Shown in pieces: positions 6,457 to 11,970 of a stretch of DNA of 11,970 nt (its first letter is position 1; every line of letters begins with the position of its first letter). The translations under genes and the position numbers were made by a program. Source of the stretch: JBCBCP01 sp039178165. Its GTDB lineage: Bacteria; Pseudomonadota; Alphaproteobacteria; Rhodobacterales; Rhodobacteraceae. The DNA is taken from assembly GCA_039178165.1 (NCBI GenBank), contig JBCDFL010000100.1, positions 1-11,970 of the forward strand. Reading direction: 5' to 3'. The notes under the pieces are model-generated. The model had not been told where the DNA came from, did no database searches, and was given only the letters and a program-made list of their open reading frames with translations.

Positions 6457-7518
6457 CTACTCCAGCCAACCCCGTAGGTTTTCCTGAATCACTGTGCCGA
6501 GCGCTTTGATATGCGCGTCGTCGTCGTTGAGGCAGGGGATGTAGGTGAAGTGCTCACCGCCCGCTTCCTCGAAGCTTTCTTTGATCTCTTCGTTGATCTC
6601 TTCCAGCGTTTCGATGCAGTCGGCGGAGAAGGCCGGGGCGCAGACGGCGATGTTTTTCTTGCCGTCCTCCGCCAGACGCGCGACCTCTTCGACCGTGTAG
6701 GGTTTCAGCCATTCTTCCGGGCCGAACTTCGACTGGAAGGTCGTGGTGATGTCGGTGTCGGGCCAGCCGAGCCGCTCTTTCAGCAGGCGCGTCGTCTTCA
6801 CGCACTGGCAATGGTAGGGATCGCCTTCCATCAGATACCTCTGCGGCACCCCGTGGTAGGAACAGACGAGGATATCGGGCCGCGTCTCCAGCCCGGCATA
6901 GGCCCGTTCGATACTTTGCGCGAGCGCGTCGATATAGTCCGGGTGGTCGTAGTAGGGCCGCACTGTGCGGGTCACCGGCTGCCACTTCTCCTCCATGAGA
7001 GCGCGGAAGAACTGGTCATTCGCGGTCGCTGACGTCGCCCCGGCGTAATGGGGGTAGAGCGGGAAGAAGAGGATTTTTTGACAGCCCGCGGCGTTCATCT
7101 CCTCCACCTTCGATTTGGTGGACGGATTGCCGTAGCGCATGCAGAAATCGACCATCACCTGATCGCCATAGCGGTCGTGCATCGCGGCCTTGATCTTGGC
7201 CGTCTGCTGCTTGGTGATCGTCATCAGCGGGGACTCGCCCGCGTCGTGGTTCCAGATCGACTTGTACGCCGCGCCCGAGCTGAACGGGCGTTTGCTGAGG
7301 ATGATGAGCTGCAGCAGGGGCTGCCAGATCCACGGGCTGTAGTCGATCACGCGGCGGTCCGACAGGAATTCGGACAGGTAGCGGCGCATGGACCAGTAGT
7401 CGTAATTGTCCGGCGTTCCGAGGTTCGCCAGCAGGATGCCCACCTTCTCCGCCGGGATGGCGGGGTGGTCGTCGCCCGCGTGCACGGGGCGTTTGGCTGT
7501 TTTGGTCGCGTCCAGCAT
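6457..7518 (-). CDS. hemH: ferrochelatase (protoheme ferro-lyase)
   Basis: A 353-residue ferrochelatase, which inserts Fe(II) into protoporphyrin IX in the last step of protoheme synthesis, at or near the inner membrane. Family landmarks are the N-terminal GILLANLGTP, the central FPLYPHYAGATSAT, and the metal/porphyrin histidine H222 in SYHGVPQRYL. E303 in DCIETL lies 81 residues later, the same His-Glu spacing I recall for B. subtilis H183/E264. HCQCVKT and FQSKFGPEEWLKP are also typical. There is no C-terminal cysteine cluster, so a [2Fe-2S] centre of the vertebrate type is unlikely. The ATG at 7518 is preferred over the TTG at 7530, because GGAG (complement of 7525-7528) sits 6 nt upstream of it. 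It follows the methyltransferase-fold gene by 51 bp on the same strand and ends at the shared terminator. Confidence 0.97.
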   Translation of the reverse strand: MLDATKTAKRPVHAGDDHPAIPAEKVGILLANLGTPDNYDYWSMRRYLSEFLSDRRVIDYSPWIWQPLLQLIILSKRPFSSGAAYKSIWNHDAGESPLMTITKQQTAKIKAAMHDRYGDQVMVDFCMRYGNPSTKSKVEEMNAAGCQKILFFPLYPHYAGATSATANDQFFRALMEEKWQPVTRTVRPYYDHPDYIDALAQSIERAYAGLETRPDILVCSYHGVPQRYLMEGDPYHCQCVKTTRLLKERLGWPDTDITTTFQSKFGPEEWLKPYTVEEVARLAEDGKKNIAVCAPAFSADCIETLEEINEEIKESFEEAGGEHFTYIPCLNDDDAHIKALGTVIQENLRGWLE

Positions 7519-7545
7519 GAGGGACTCCAATAATGGCTTATGCCT

Positions 7546-7573
7546 CAGATAAAGGCTTTGGCCCCTTGGTCAA
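7546..7573 (-). promoter_or_regulatory. possible hemH promoter
   Basis: Read on the minus strand, TTGACC (7573-7568) overlaps the stop of the upstream methyltransferase-fold gene. After 16 nt it is followed by TATCTG (7551-7546). The -35 match is good (TTGAC) and the -10 match is moderate. It would allow hemH transcription independent of the upstream gene. Confidence 0.35.
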
Positions 7574-8385
7574 TCGCGCACCGGCTCTTCGGTGGTCCCA
7601 AGCGCGTCCGCAAGCCGTTGCTGCGCGGAGCCCGGGCGCAGCGCTTTGGGCTGGCTGTCGTCCGGCGCCCAGCCGGTAAGGGTGATCAGCTCGAACGTCG
7701 CCTCGATCCCGCCCTCAGGCGCGGGGTAGGCATCGGCGTAGCGCGCGGCGGCATCCAGCAACAGGCCGCGCGGGGTTGGGCGGCGCGTCCGCCCGTCCAG
7801 CGCATTGCCTTCGCCCATCGCGCGCAGATCGTGCATCAGACGCAGTGCGTCGGGGTAAAGCGCGCGGAGCGTGATCGTGTCGGCCACCGGAAGGGCGAGG
7901 CCCGCACGTTGCAGAAGCCCGCCCAGATCGCGCACTTCGCCCATCGGTGCGATCCGCGGCGACAGGCCGCCCGTGCGTGCGATCTCCGCCTCTGCCAGAA
8001 CCGCGCGCAGTTGGTGCAGCGTTTGCCCGCCCGGAAAGATCGCCAGCAGCAGCCCGTCTGGGCGCAGCGCCCGGCGGCATTGAATCAGCTGCCCCACCGG
8101 GTCGTTGGCCCAGTGCAGCGCCATGGCGTGCACGACCAGATCGAATTGCCCTTCGGCGAGGCCAAGCACCTCTTCATCCGCGGCCATGGACCATTCGGGG
8201 AACGCGTCGCTCCAAATTTCGGGGTGGCCGGTCACGACGACGCCGCTCGTGAACGTTTTGTTAACCAGTGCGATACGATCCTGCACGTCGAGGATGGCGG
8301 ATTGGTGCAGGAAGCCTTCCACCCCAACCCGTGCGGCGCGGGCCCGTTGACGCAGCAAGGCGGGACGGTCGGTCAGGAGGCTCAT
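7570..8385 (-). CDS. NDUFAF5-like SAM-methyltransferase-fold protein
   Basis: A 271-residue protein of the BioC/NDUFAF5 methyltransferase branch. Several blocks match the family as I recall it: FLHQSAILDVQDRI near the N-terminus, DLVVHAMALHWANDPVGQL, RALRPDGLLLAIFPGG with QTLHQLR, GGLSPRIAPMGEVRDLGGLLQRAGLALP, and at the end GWAPDDSQPKALRPGSA. The expected glycine-rich SAM motif I (GxGxG) is not visible where it should be, after about residue 47. VVVTGHPEIWSD occupies that place. Human NDUFAF5 is a complex I assembly factor reported to hydroxylate an arginine of NDUFS7, so a similar assembly role is plausible but inferred. The start codon shares CATG with divergent comF. No Shine-Dalgarno sequence is visible and the transcript may be leaderless. 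Co-transcription with hemH is likely. Confidence 0.85.
   Translation of the reverse strand: MSLLTDRPALLRQRARAARVGVEGFLHQSAILDVQDRIALVNKTFTSGVVVTGHPEIWSDAFPEWSMAADEEVLGLAEGQFDLVVHAMALHWANDPVGQLIQCRRALRPDGLLLAIFPGGQTLHQLRAVLAEAEIARTGGLSPRIAPMGEVRDLGGLLQRAGLALPVADTITLRALYPDALRLMHDLRAMGEGNALDGRTRRPTPRGLLLDAAARYADAYPAPEGGIEATFELITLTGWAPDDSQPKALRPGSAQQRLADALGTTEEPVRD
8376..8380 (+). promoter_or_regulatory. comF ribosome binding site inside the divergent gene
   Basis: GGAGG at 8376-8380 lies 3 nt before the comF ATG at 8384. It falls within codons 2-4 of the divergent methyltransferase-fold gene on the other strand. This fixes the comF start and shows that the two genes have no private intergenic space. 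Confidence 0.7.
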
Positions 8386-9133
8386 GGCACGCGTAGATAG
8401 GGCGCTGCGCAGCGCAATACAAACGGGGCTGGAGATTATCTATCCCGCGCGGTGTTTGGGCTGCGGCACGGTGGTGGATGGCACGCTGGGTCTGTGCGGG
8501 GCGTGTTGGCGTCAGACGCCATTCATCGGCGGGACAGTCTGCGACAGCTGCGGCGTCCCCGTGCCCGGCGACAGCCCGCATGACGTGGTGACCTGCGACA
8601 GCTGCCTGCGCACGCCGCCGCCCTGGGATCGGGGGCGGGCCGCGCTGCTTTACCGTGATCTGGCGCGCAAATTGGTGCTGGGGTTCAAGCATGGCGACCG
8701 GACCGAAGTTGCCCAGCCCGCGGGGCGGTGGCTGGCCCGGGCGGCGGCGCCCCTGCTGACGCCGGACACGCTGATCGCCCCCATCCCGCTGCACTGGCGG
8801 CGCATGTTCAAGCGGCGCTACAATCAATCGGCCCTTTTGGCGCAGGCGCTCGCGCAGCACACCGGGCACGATGTCTGCCTCGACCTGCTGACGCGCACAG
8901 CCTTCACGCCCGTTCTGGACGGCAAGTCACGGGACGAGCGGGCGCAGACTTTGGATGGTGCGCTGCGCCTCAATCCGCGGCGGGCGCGCCGCGTGGCGGG
9001 GCGCCCCGTTCTGCTGGTGGATGACGTGATGACCTCCGGCGCGACGCTTTCTGAGGCAACGCGGGTCTGCCAAGCGGCACGTGCAGGGCCAGTCTGCGTG
9101 GTTGCACTGGCACGTGTGGCGCAGGACACCTAA
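8384..9133 (+). CDS. comF: ComF family protein (phosphoribosyltransferase-like, zinc-binding N-terminus)
   Basis: A 249-residue ComF protein. The N-terminal part has four CxxC pairs (C24/C27, C38/C41, C53/C56, C71/C74) suited to binding zinc. The C-terminal part is a phosphoribosyltransferase-type domain with the PRPP loop VLLVDDVMTSGATL (209-222). The conserved ComF block around RRYNQSALLAQALA is also present. ComF acts with ComEC and DprA in uptake of single-stranded DNA. In Rhodobacter capsulatus, com genes of this type are needed to receive DNA from gene transfer agents. The start is supported by GGAGG at 8376-8380. It heads a plus-strand run (comF, grx, nit, marR) with gaps of 27, 0 and 4 bp. 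Its enzymatic activity, if any, is not known. Confidence 0.93.
   Translation: MARVDRALRSAIQTGLEIIYPARCLGCGTVVDGTLGLCGACWRQTPFIGGTVCDSCGVPVPGDSPHDVVTCDSCLRTPPPWDRGRAALLYRDLARKLVLGFKHGDRTEVAQPAGRWLARAAAPLLTPDTLIAPIPLHWRRMFKRRYNQSALLAQALAQHTGHDVCLDLLTRTAFTPVLDGKSRDERAQTLDGALRLNPRRARRVAGRPVLLVDDVMTSGATLSEATRVCQAARAGPVCVVALARVAQDT
8394..8422 (-). promoter_or_regulatory. possible leaderless promoter of the methyltransferase-fold gene, inside comF
   Basis: Read on the minus strand, TTGTAT (8422-8417) is followed after 17 nt by TATCTA (8399-8394). The ATG comes 8 nt after the -10 box, so transcription would begin at or next to the start codon. That agrees with the lack of a Shine-Dalgarno sequence. 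A perfect 14-bp palindrome, GCGCTGCGCAGCGC (8402-8415), fills the spacer and could be an operator, though the same bases encode comF residues. Confidence 0.35.
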
Positions 9134-9160
9134 GTCTGGGCCAAAGAAAAGGGCCCCAAC

Positions 9161-9418
9161 ATGCAAGATGTCGAGATTTACACCTCCCCACTCTGCGGTT
9201 TCTGTCACGCCGCCAAACGCCTTTTGAACCAGAAAGGCGTGGCGTTCACCGAAATCGACGTGGGCGAAGAGCCTGACCGCAAGGCGGAGATGATCACCCG
9301 CGCCAATGGTGGCCGGACTGTGCCGCAGATCTTCGTCGGTGACGTCCATGTCGGCGGCTGCGACGATCTTTATGCGCTGGAGCGCGCCGGCAAGCTCGAC
9401 CCGCTTCTGGCCGCCTAA
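9161..9418 (+). CDS. grxC: glutaredoxin 3 (dithiol)
   Basis: An 85-residue cytoplasmic glutaredoxin of normal length for the GrxC family. It reduces protein disulfides and mixed glutathione disulfides with electrons from glutathione. The active site is C12-G-F-C15, instead of the more common CPYC. The cis-proline motif TVPQIF (P55) and the glutathione-contacting GGCDDL (about 68-73) are intact. The non-canonical GF pair may change the redox potential or substrate range, but both cysteines are present, so dithiol chemistry should work. A modest purine-rich stretch, AAAGAAAAGGG, lies before the ATG. The stop abuts the start of the amidase gene, so the two are expected to be made together. Confidence 0.95.
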   Translation: MQDVEIYTSPLCGFCHAAKRLLNQKGVAFTEIDVGEEPDRKAEMITRANGGRTVPQIFVGDVHVGGCDDLYALERAGKLDPLLAA

Positions 9419-10240
9419 GTGCGCGCCGCCCTCCTGCAACTGTGCGCGTCTGACGATCCGGCGGCGAACCTGCCGCAAACGCTTGGCCTTTTGGAGGAGG
9501 CGGTGGCGGGCGGCGCGGAATTCGTCGCAACGCCGGAAGTGACCAACATCGTCTCGCTGTCCAAGGCGCGGCAGGACGCGGTGCTGCGGACGGAGGATGC
9601 GGACGAAACACTTGCCGCTCTGCGCGCCGCCGCTGCTTGCTACGGGATATGGCTGCTGATCGGCTCGCTCGCCGTGCGGGGGCCGCAGCGCTTTGCCAAT
9701 CGGTCGTTTCTGATCGGACCTGACGGTGGGGTGCGTGCCCGCTACGACAAGATCCACATGTTCGACGTGAGCATCGATGCGGCGGAGACCTACAACGAAT
9801 CGGCCCGCTACGCGCCGGGGGACCGGGCGGTCGTCGCGGACACGCCGCTTGGGGTCCTGGGGATGATGGTCTGCTATGACATGCGGTTTCCCGCGCTGTC
9901 CTCGTCCCTCGTCGCAGGGGGTGCGACGGTGCTGAGCTATCCGTCGGCGTTTTCGCCCGTTAGCGGTGCGGCCCATTGGCACAGCTTGCTGCGCGCCCGC
10001 GCGATCGAGAATGGCGCCTGGGTCCTCGCACCCGCCCAGACCGGCACGCACACGGCGGCGGAGGGCGAGGCCCGCGAAACCTATGGGCACAGCCTTGTCG
10101 TCGATCCCTGGGGGCAGGTCGTTCTGGATGCAGGCACTGGGCCAGGCGCCTACCTCTTCGGGCTGGACCCGGAGGCGCCGGCGGCGGCGCGGGCGCGCAT
10201 CCCTGCCCTTGCCAATGCACTGCCCTTCACATCACCTTGA
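9419..10240 (+). CDS. Nit1-type carbon-nitrogen hydrolase, probable deaminated glutathione amidase
   Basis: A 273-residue member of the nitrilase superfamily with an intact triad: E40 (TPEVTN), K111 (YDKIHMFDV) and C152 (MVCYDMRFP). VCYDMRFP, then SYPSAF, AHWHSLLRARAIE and GHSLVVDPWG, resemble Nit1 closely. Nit1 hydrolyses deaminated glutathione, a side product of transaminases, to alpha-ketoglutarate and cysteinylglycine. The gene begins with GTG immediately after the glutaredoxin stop (TAAGTG), with no spacer and no evident Shine-Dalgarno sequence. Translation probably depends on the upstream gene. The glutaredoxin neighbour strengthens the glutathione-repair assignment, which remains an inference from similarity. 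The alternative is an omega-amidase (Nit2-like) acting on ketoglutaramate. Confidence 0.93.
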   Translation: MRAALLQLCASDDPAANLPQTLGLLEEAVAGGAEFVATPEVTNIVSLSKARQDAVLRTEDADETLAALRAAAACYGIWLLIGSLAVRGPQRFANRSFLIGPDGGVRARYDKIHMFDVSIDAAETYNESARYAPGDRAVVADTPLGVLGMMVCYDMRFPALSSSLVAGGATVLSYPSAFSPVSGAAHWHSLLRARAIENGAWVLAPAQTGTHTAAEGEARETYGHSLVVDPWGQVVLDAGTGPGAYLFGLDPEAPAAARARIPALANALPFTSP

Positions 10241-10244
10241 GGTC

Positions 10245-10673
10245 ATGTCGAACGAGACCGACAGCAGCGCGATCTCCCTCTTGAGTGAGATTTTGGCCGC
10301 GGACCAGGTGGTCCGAAGCCGGCTCAGCCGCGTGCTGCCCAAGGGCATGGAATTGTCGCACTTTTCGGTTCTGAACCAGCTGGCCTGGCACGGGGAAGAG
10401 CGGACGCCCGCCCAGTTGGCTGAGGTCTTCAACCTGACCCGCGGCGCGATCACCAACACACTCAGCAAGCTGGAGGCGGCAGGCCATGTCCACATCCGCC
10501 CGGATTGGGACGACGCGCGGCGCAAACTGGTCGCGATCAGCCCTGCGGGGCGGCGCGCCCGGGACGAGGCGCTCGCCGCCATCGCGCCGGTCTTCCGCGA
10601 AATTGCGCTTCAGATCGGCGCGGACGATATCCGCGTCGCGATCCGCACCCTGCGCGCGCTGCGCAGCGGCTAG
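10245..10673 (+). CDS. MarR family transcriptional regulator
   Basis: A 142-residue winged-helix regulator with normal MarR length. The recognition-helix region is FNLTRGAITNTLSKLEAAGHV, positioned as in the family though split here by its internal turn. The wing reads DWDDARRKLVAISPAGR, matching the usual D-x-R-x-K-x-V-x-(L/I)-T/S-x-x-G pattern. Helices at both ends would form the dimer interface. It follows the amidase stop by 4 bp, and GAGG at 10239-10242 overlaps that stop only 2 nt from the ATG, closer than usual. Position at the end of the comF-grx-nit run suggests it may control that operon in response to a phenolic or redox ligand. No operator is evident, so the target is unknown. Its stop codon overlaps the stop of convergent ubiG. 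Confidence 0.9.
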   Translation: MSNETDSSAISLLSEILAADQVVRSRLSRVLPKGMELSHFSVLNQLAWHGEERTPAQLAEVFNLTRGAITNTLSKLEAAGHVHIRPDWDDARRKLVAISPAGRRARDEALAAIAPVFREIALQIGADDIRVAIRTLRALRSG

Positions 10674-11404
10674 GGTTTTACCGCCGCGGTGACGTAATTT
10701 ACACTCAGATCGCGGTGCGACAGCGACCAGGACCAGGTGACGGGGTTAAAGACGAACCCCGTCCGGTCCACCGGGTCGAGGCCTGCATTGGCCAGCAGGT
10801 CGAACAGCTCGTCCGGGGTGATGAACTTGGACCATTCGTGGGTGCCCTTGGGGAGCCAACGCATCACATGCTCCGCCCCGATGATCGCCATCAGATAGCT
10901 TTTGGGATTGCGGTTGATGGTCGAGCAGATGTGCAGCCCGCGCGGCTTCAGCAGCTCTTGGCAGGCGGTCAGGTAGGCGAGCGGGTCGGCCACGTGTTCG
11001 ACGACTTCCATGTTTAGCACGACGTCGAACTGCTCTTCCGCGGCGGCCATGTCTTCCGCCGTGGTGTGGCGGTAGTCGATCTTGAGCCCGGACTGTTCCG
11101 CGTGGACGCGGGCGACGGGGATGTTCCGCTCTGCCGCGTCGGCGCCGACGATCGTCGCGCCCAGCCGCGCCATCGGCTCGCACAGAAGGCCGCCGCCGCA
11201 ACCGATATCCAGGATGCGCAGCCCCTCGAACGGGGCGGGCGTGCCGAGGTCGCGGTCGAACTCCGCTGCGATTTGGCGCGTGATATAGTCCAGCCGGCAG
11301 GGGTTGAGCATGTGCAGCGGTTTGAACTTGCCGTTCGGGTCCCACCATTCGGCGGCCATCGCCTCGAATTTCGCGATCTCTGCGGCGTCGACCGTGCTTT
11401 GCAT
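10670..11404 (-). CDS. ubiG: ubiquinone biosynthesis O-methyltransferase
   Basis: A 244-residue UbiG, which carries out both O-methylations of ubiquinone synthesis. The start at 11404 has GGAG about 7 nt upstream (complement region 11409-11415) and yields the typical N-terminus with F13, WWDPNGKFKPLHMLNP and R37LDYI. SAM motif I is ILDIGCGGG (64-72), with GADAAERNI next. NMEVVEHV and the C-terminal GFVFNPVTWSWSLS with VNY are the standard UbiG blocks. The length agrees with the family (about 240-250). It is divergent from the proline iminopeptidase gene over 48 bp and convergent with marR, sharing a CTAG whose two halves are the two stop codons. It joins hemH in the window as a respiratory-cofactor gene. 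Confidence 0.96.
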   Translation of the reverse strand: MQSTVDAAEIAKFEAMAAEWWDPNGKFKPLHMLNPCRLDYITRQIAAEFDRDLGTPAPFEGLRILDIGCGGGLLCEPMARLGATIVGADAAERNIPVARVHAEQSGLKIDYRHTTAEDMAAAEEQFDVVLNMEVVEHVADPLAYLTACQELLKPRGLHICSTINRNPKSYLMAIIGAEHVMRWLPKGTHEWSKFITPDELFDLLANAGLDPVDRTGFVFNPVTWSWSLSHRDLSVNYVTAAVKP

Positions 11405-11436
11405 TCCGTTCTCCGTATGCTCTTTTGCCCGCACGC

Positions 11437-11446
11437 CCTATATAGG
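11437..11446. promoter_or_regulatory. CCTATATAGG palindrome in the ubiG/pip divergent promoter region
   Basis: A perfect 10-bp palindrome containing TATATA (11439-11444), which can act as a -10 box on both strands. For ubiG it would place the RNA start near 11432, leaving a short leader with its RBS. For the divergent iminopeptidase the RNA start would fall near 11451-11453, at the ATG itself. No clear -35 box is visible on either side. Confidence 0.4.
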
Positions 11447-11452
11447 CCCGAA

Positions 11453-11970
11453 ATGGACAAATACCCGGACCAAAAGCGCGCTGCGCAGTACCTATATCCG
11501 CCGATCGACCCGTTCGACCAGCGCATGATGGATGTGGGGAACGGGCACCGGATTTACGTCGAACAATGCGGCAATCCCGATGGCCTGCCGGTCGTCGTTC
11601 TGCACGGCGGCCCGGGGGGCGGGTGCAGCCCGGCGATGCGCCGCTACTTCGATCCGTCGGTCTACCGGATCGTACTGTTCGATCAGCGGGGATGCGGGCG
11701 TTCGCGGCCGCACGCCTCGATTGCGCACAATTCGACCTGGCACCTCGTCGCTGATATCGAGGCGATCCGCCAAGCGCTTGGTATCGAGGATTGGATCGCC
11801 TTCGGCGGCTCCTGGGGCGCGACACTGGCGCTCATCTACGCGCAGACGCATCCCGACAGGGTGCGCGAGCTGGTCTTGCGCGGTGTCTTCCTGATGACGC
11901 AGGCGGAGCTCGACTGGTTCTACGGCGGCGGCGCGGGCCGGTTCTGGCCCGAGGTTTGGGCGCGCTTCAC
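11453..11970 (+). CDS. pip: proline iminopeptidase, N-terminal 172 residues (3' end outside window)
   Basis: An alpha/beta-hydrolase that removes N-terminal proline from peptides in the cytoplasm. The frame is open to the window edge. The family is usually about 310-330 residues, so roughly half is present. Visible blocks are YPPIDPF and the oxyanion HGGPGGG (51-57). DQRGCGRS (77-84), the nucleophile S120 in GGSWGATLAL, and HPDRVRELVLRGVFL follow. These are diagnostic of the S33 prolyl aminopeptidases. The catalytic Asp and His lie beyond the window. The ATG at 11453 has no Shine-Dalgarno sequence upstream, and the nearest TATA-like box is only 8 nt away, so a leaderless message is possible. 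It is divergent from ubiG. Confidence 0.93.
   Translation, partial: MDKYPDQKRAAQYLYPPIDPFDQRMMDVGNGHRIYVEQCGNPDGLPVVVLHGGPGGGCSPAMRRYFDPSVYRIVLFDQRGCGRSRPHASIAHNSTWHLVADIEAIRQALGIEDWIAFGGSWGATLALIYAQTHPDRVRELVLRGVFLMTQAELDWFYGGGAGRFWPEVWARF

Noticed and set aside
7519..7530. TTG start for hemH, four residues upstream
   Set aside because: The ATG at 7518 has GGAG at proper spacing and is the more usual start codon.
7540..8400. 286-residue open frame on the plus strand over the methyltransferase-fold gene
   Set aside because: It is an antisense shadow of a gene with clear family blocks, and shows no domain or RBS of its own.
9139..9153. small GGGCC/GGCCC inverted repeat between comF and grxC as a terminator
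   Set aside because: The stem is only 5 bp, has a long A-rich loop and no U-tract, and the genes appear to be one operon.
8927..10090. 387-residue open frame on the minus strand over comF, grxC and the amidase
   Set aside because: It spans three real plus-strand genes with intact motifs. Composition is that of a shadow frame.
10746..11825. 359-residue open frame on the minus strand over ubiG and pip
   Set aside because: It overlaps ubiG in a different frame and crosses the ubiG/pip promoter region. It is extremely arginine-rich and has no domain.
1..11970. CRISPR array, tRNA/rRNA genes, insertion sequence, prophage or defence island
   Set aside because: No regularly spaced repeats, no recognisable RNA gene, no transposase or integrase, and no terminal inverted repeats were seen. 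Genes are mostly housekeeping with uniform composition apart from the miniprotein.

Overview
The window looks like chromosomal DNA from an alphaproteobacterium, most probably a Rhodobacteraceae/roseobacter-type organism. The evidence is the high GC content, GTG starts with 4-bp gene overlaps, and the protein types present: tandem ABC half-transporters, a TrmA/RlmD-type methyltransferase, a Nit1-like amidase beside glutaredoxin, UbiG, and an NDUFAF5-like protein. Assignment is by recognition of the proteins, not by a database search. I see no rRNA, tRNA, CRISPR array, insertion sequence, phage gene or integration site.

Layout. (1) 2-3989, plus strand: the C-terminal part of one ABC exporter half, a complete second half overlapping it by 4 bp, and an Fe-S RNA (uracil-C5) methyltransferase 5 bp further on, so probably one transcript. 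(2) 4050-6066: a cell-envelope group. A lipoprotein L,D-transpeptidase and a second L,D-transpeptidase, both with twin-arginine-type signals, flank a CAP/SCP-domain lipoprotein on the opposite strand. Stacked hairpins separate the first convergent pair. (3) 6109-6436: a 60-residue secreted or membrane miniprotein with its own 5' UTR hairpin, a strong ribosome binding site, distinctive codon use and a strong terminator. It looks like a highly expressed single-gene transcript. (4) 6457-8385, minus strand: an NDUFAF5-like methyltransferase-fold protein followed by ferrochelatase (hemH). (5) 8384-10673, plus strand: comF, glutaredoxin 3, a Nit1-type (deaminated glutathione) amidase and a MarR regulator, packed tightly. 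(6) 10670-11404, minus strand: ubiG, convergent with marR. (7) 11453 to the end, plus strand: a proline iminopeptidase cut by the window edge, divergent from ubiG.

Functional themes: envelope and peptidoglycan (region 2), and respiratory cofactors (heme from hemH, ubiquinone from ubiG, and perhaps complex I assembly from the NDUFAF5-like protein). The third is glutathione chemistry: Grx uses glutathione, and Nit1-type amidases remove its damaged, deaminated form. Gene packing is extreme. The divergent pair at 8384 shares a CATG for its two start codons, and the convergent pair at 10670 shares a CTAG for its two stop codons.

Most of the window is ordinary housekeeping sequence and I do not see a clear new multi-gene system. 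The least explained element is the miniprotein unit at 6109-6436. Next are the methyltransferase-fold protein without a visible glycine-rich SAM motif, and the two genes that look leaderless.
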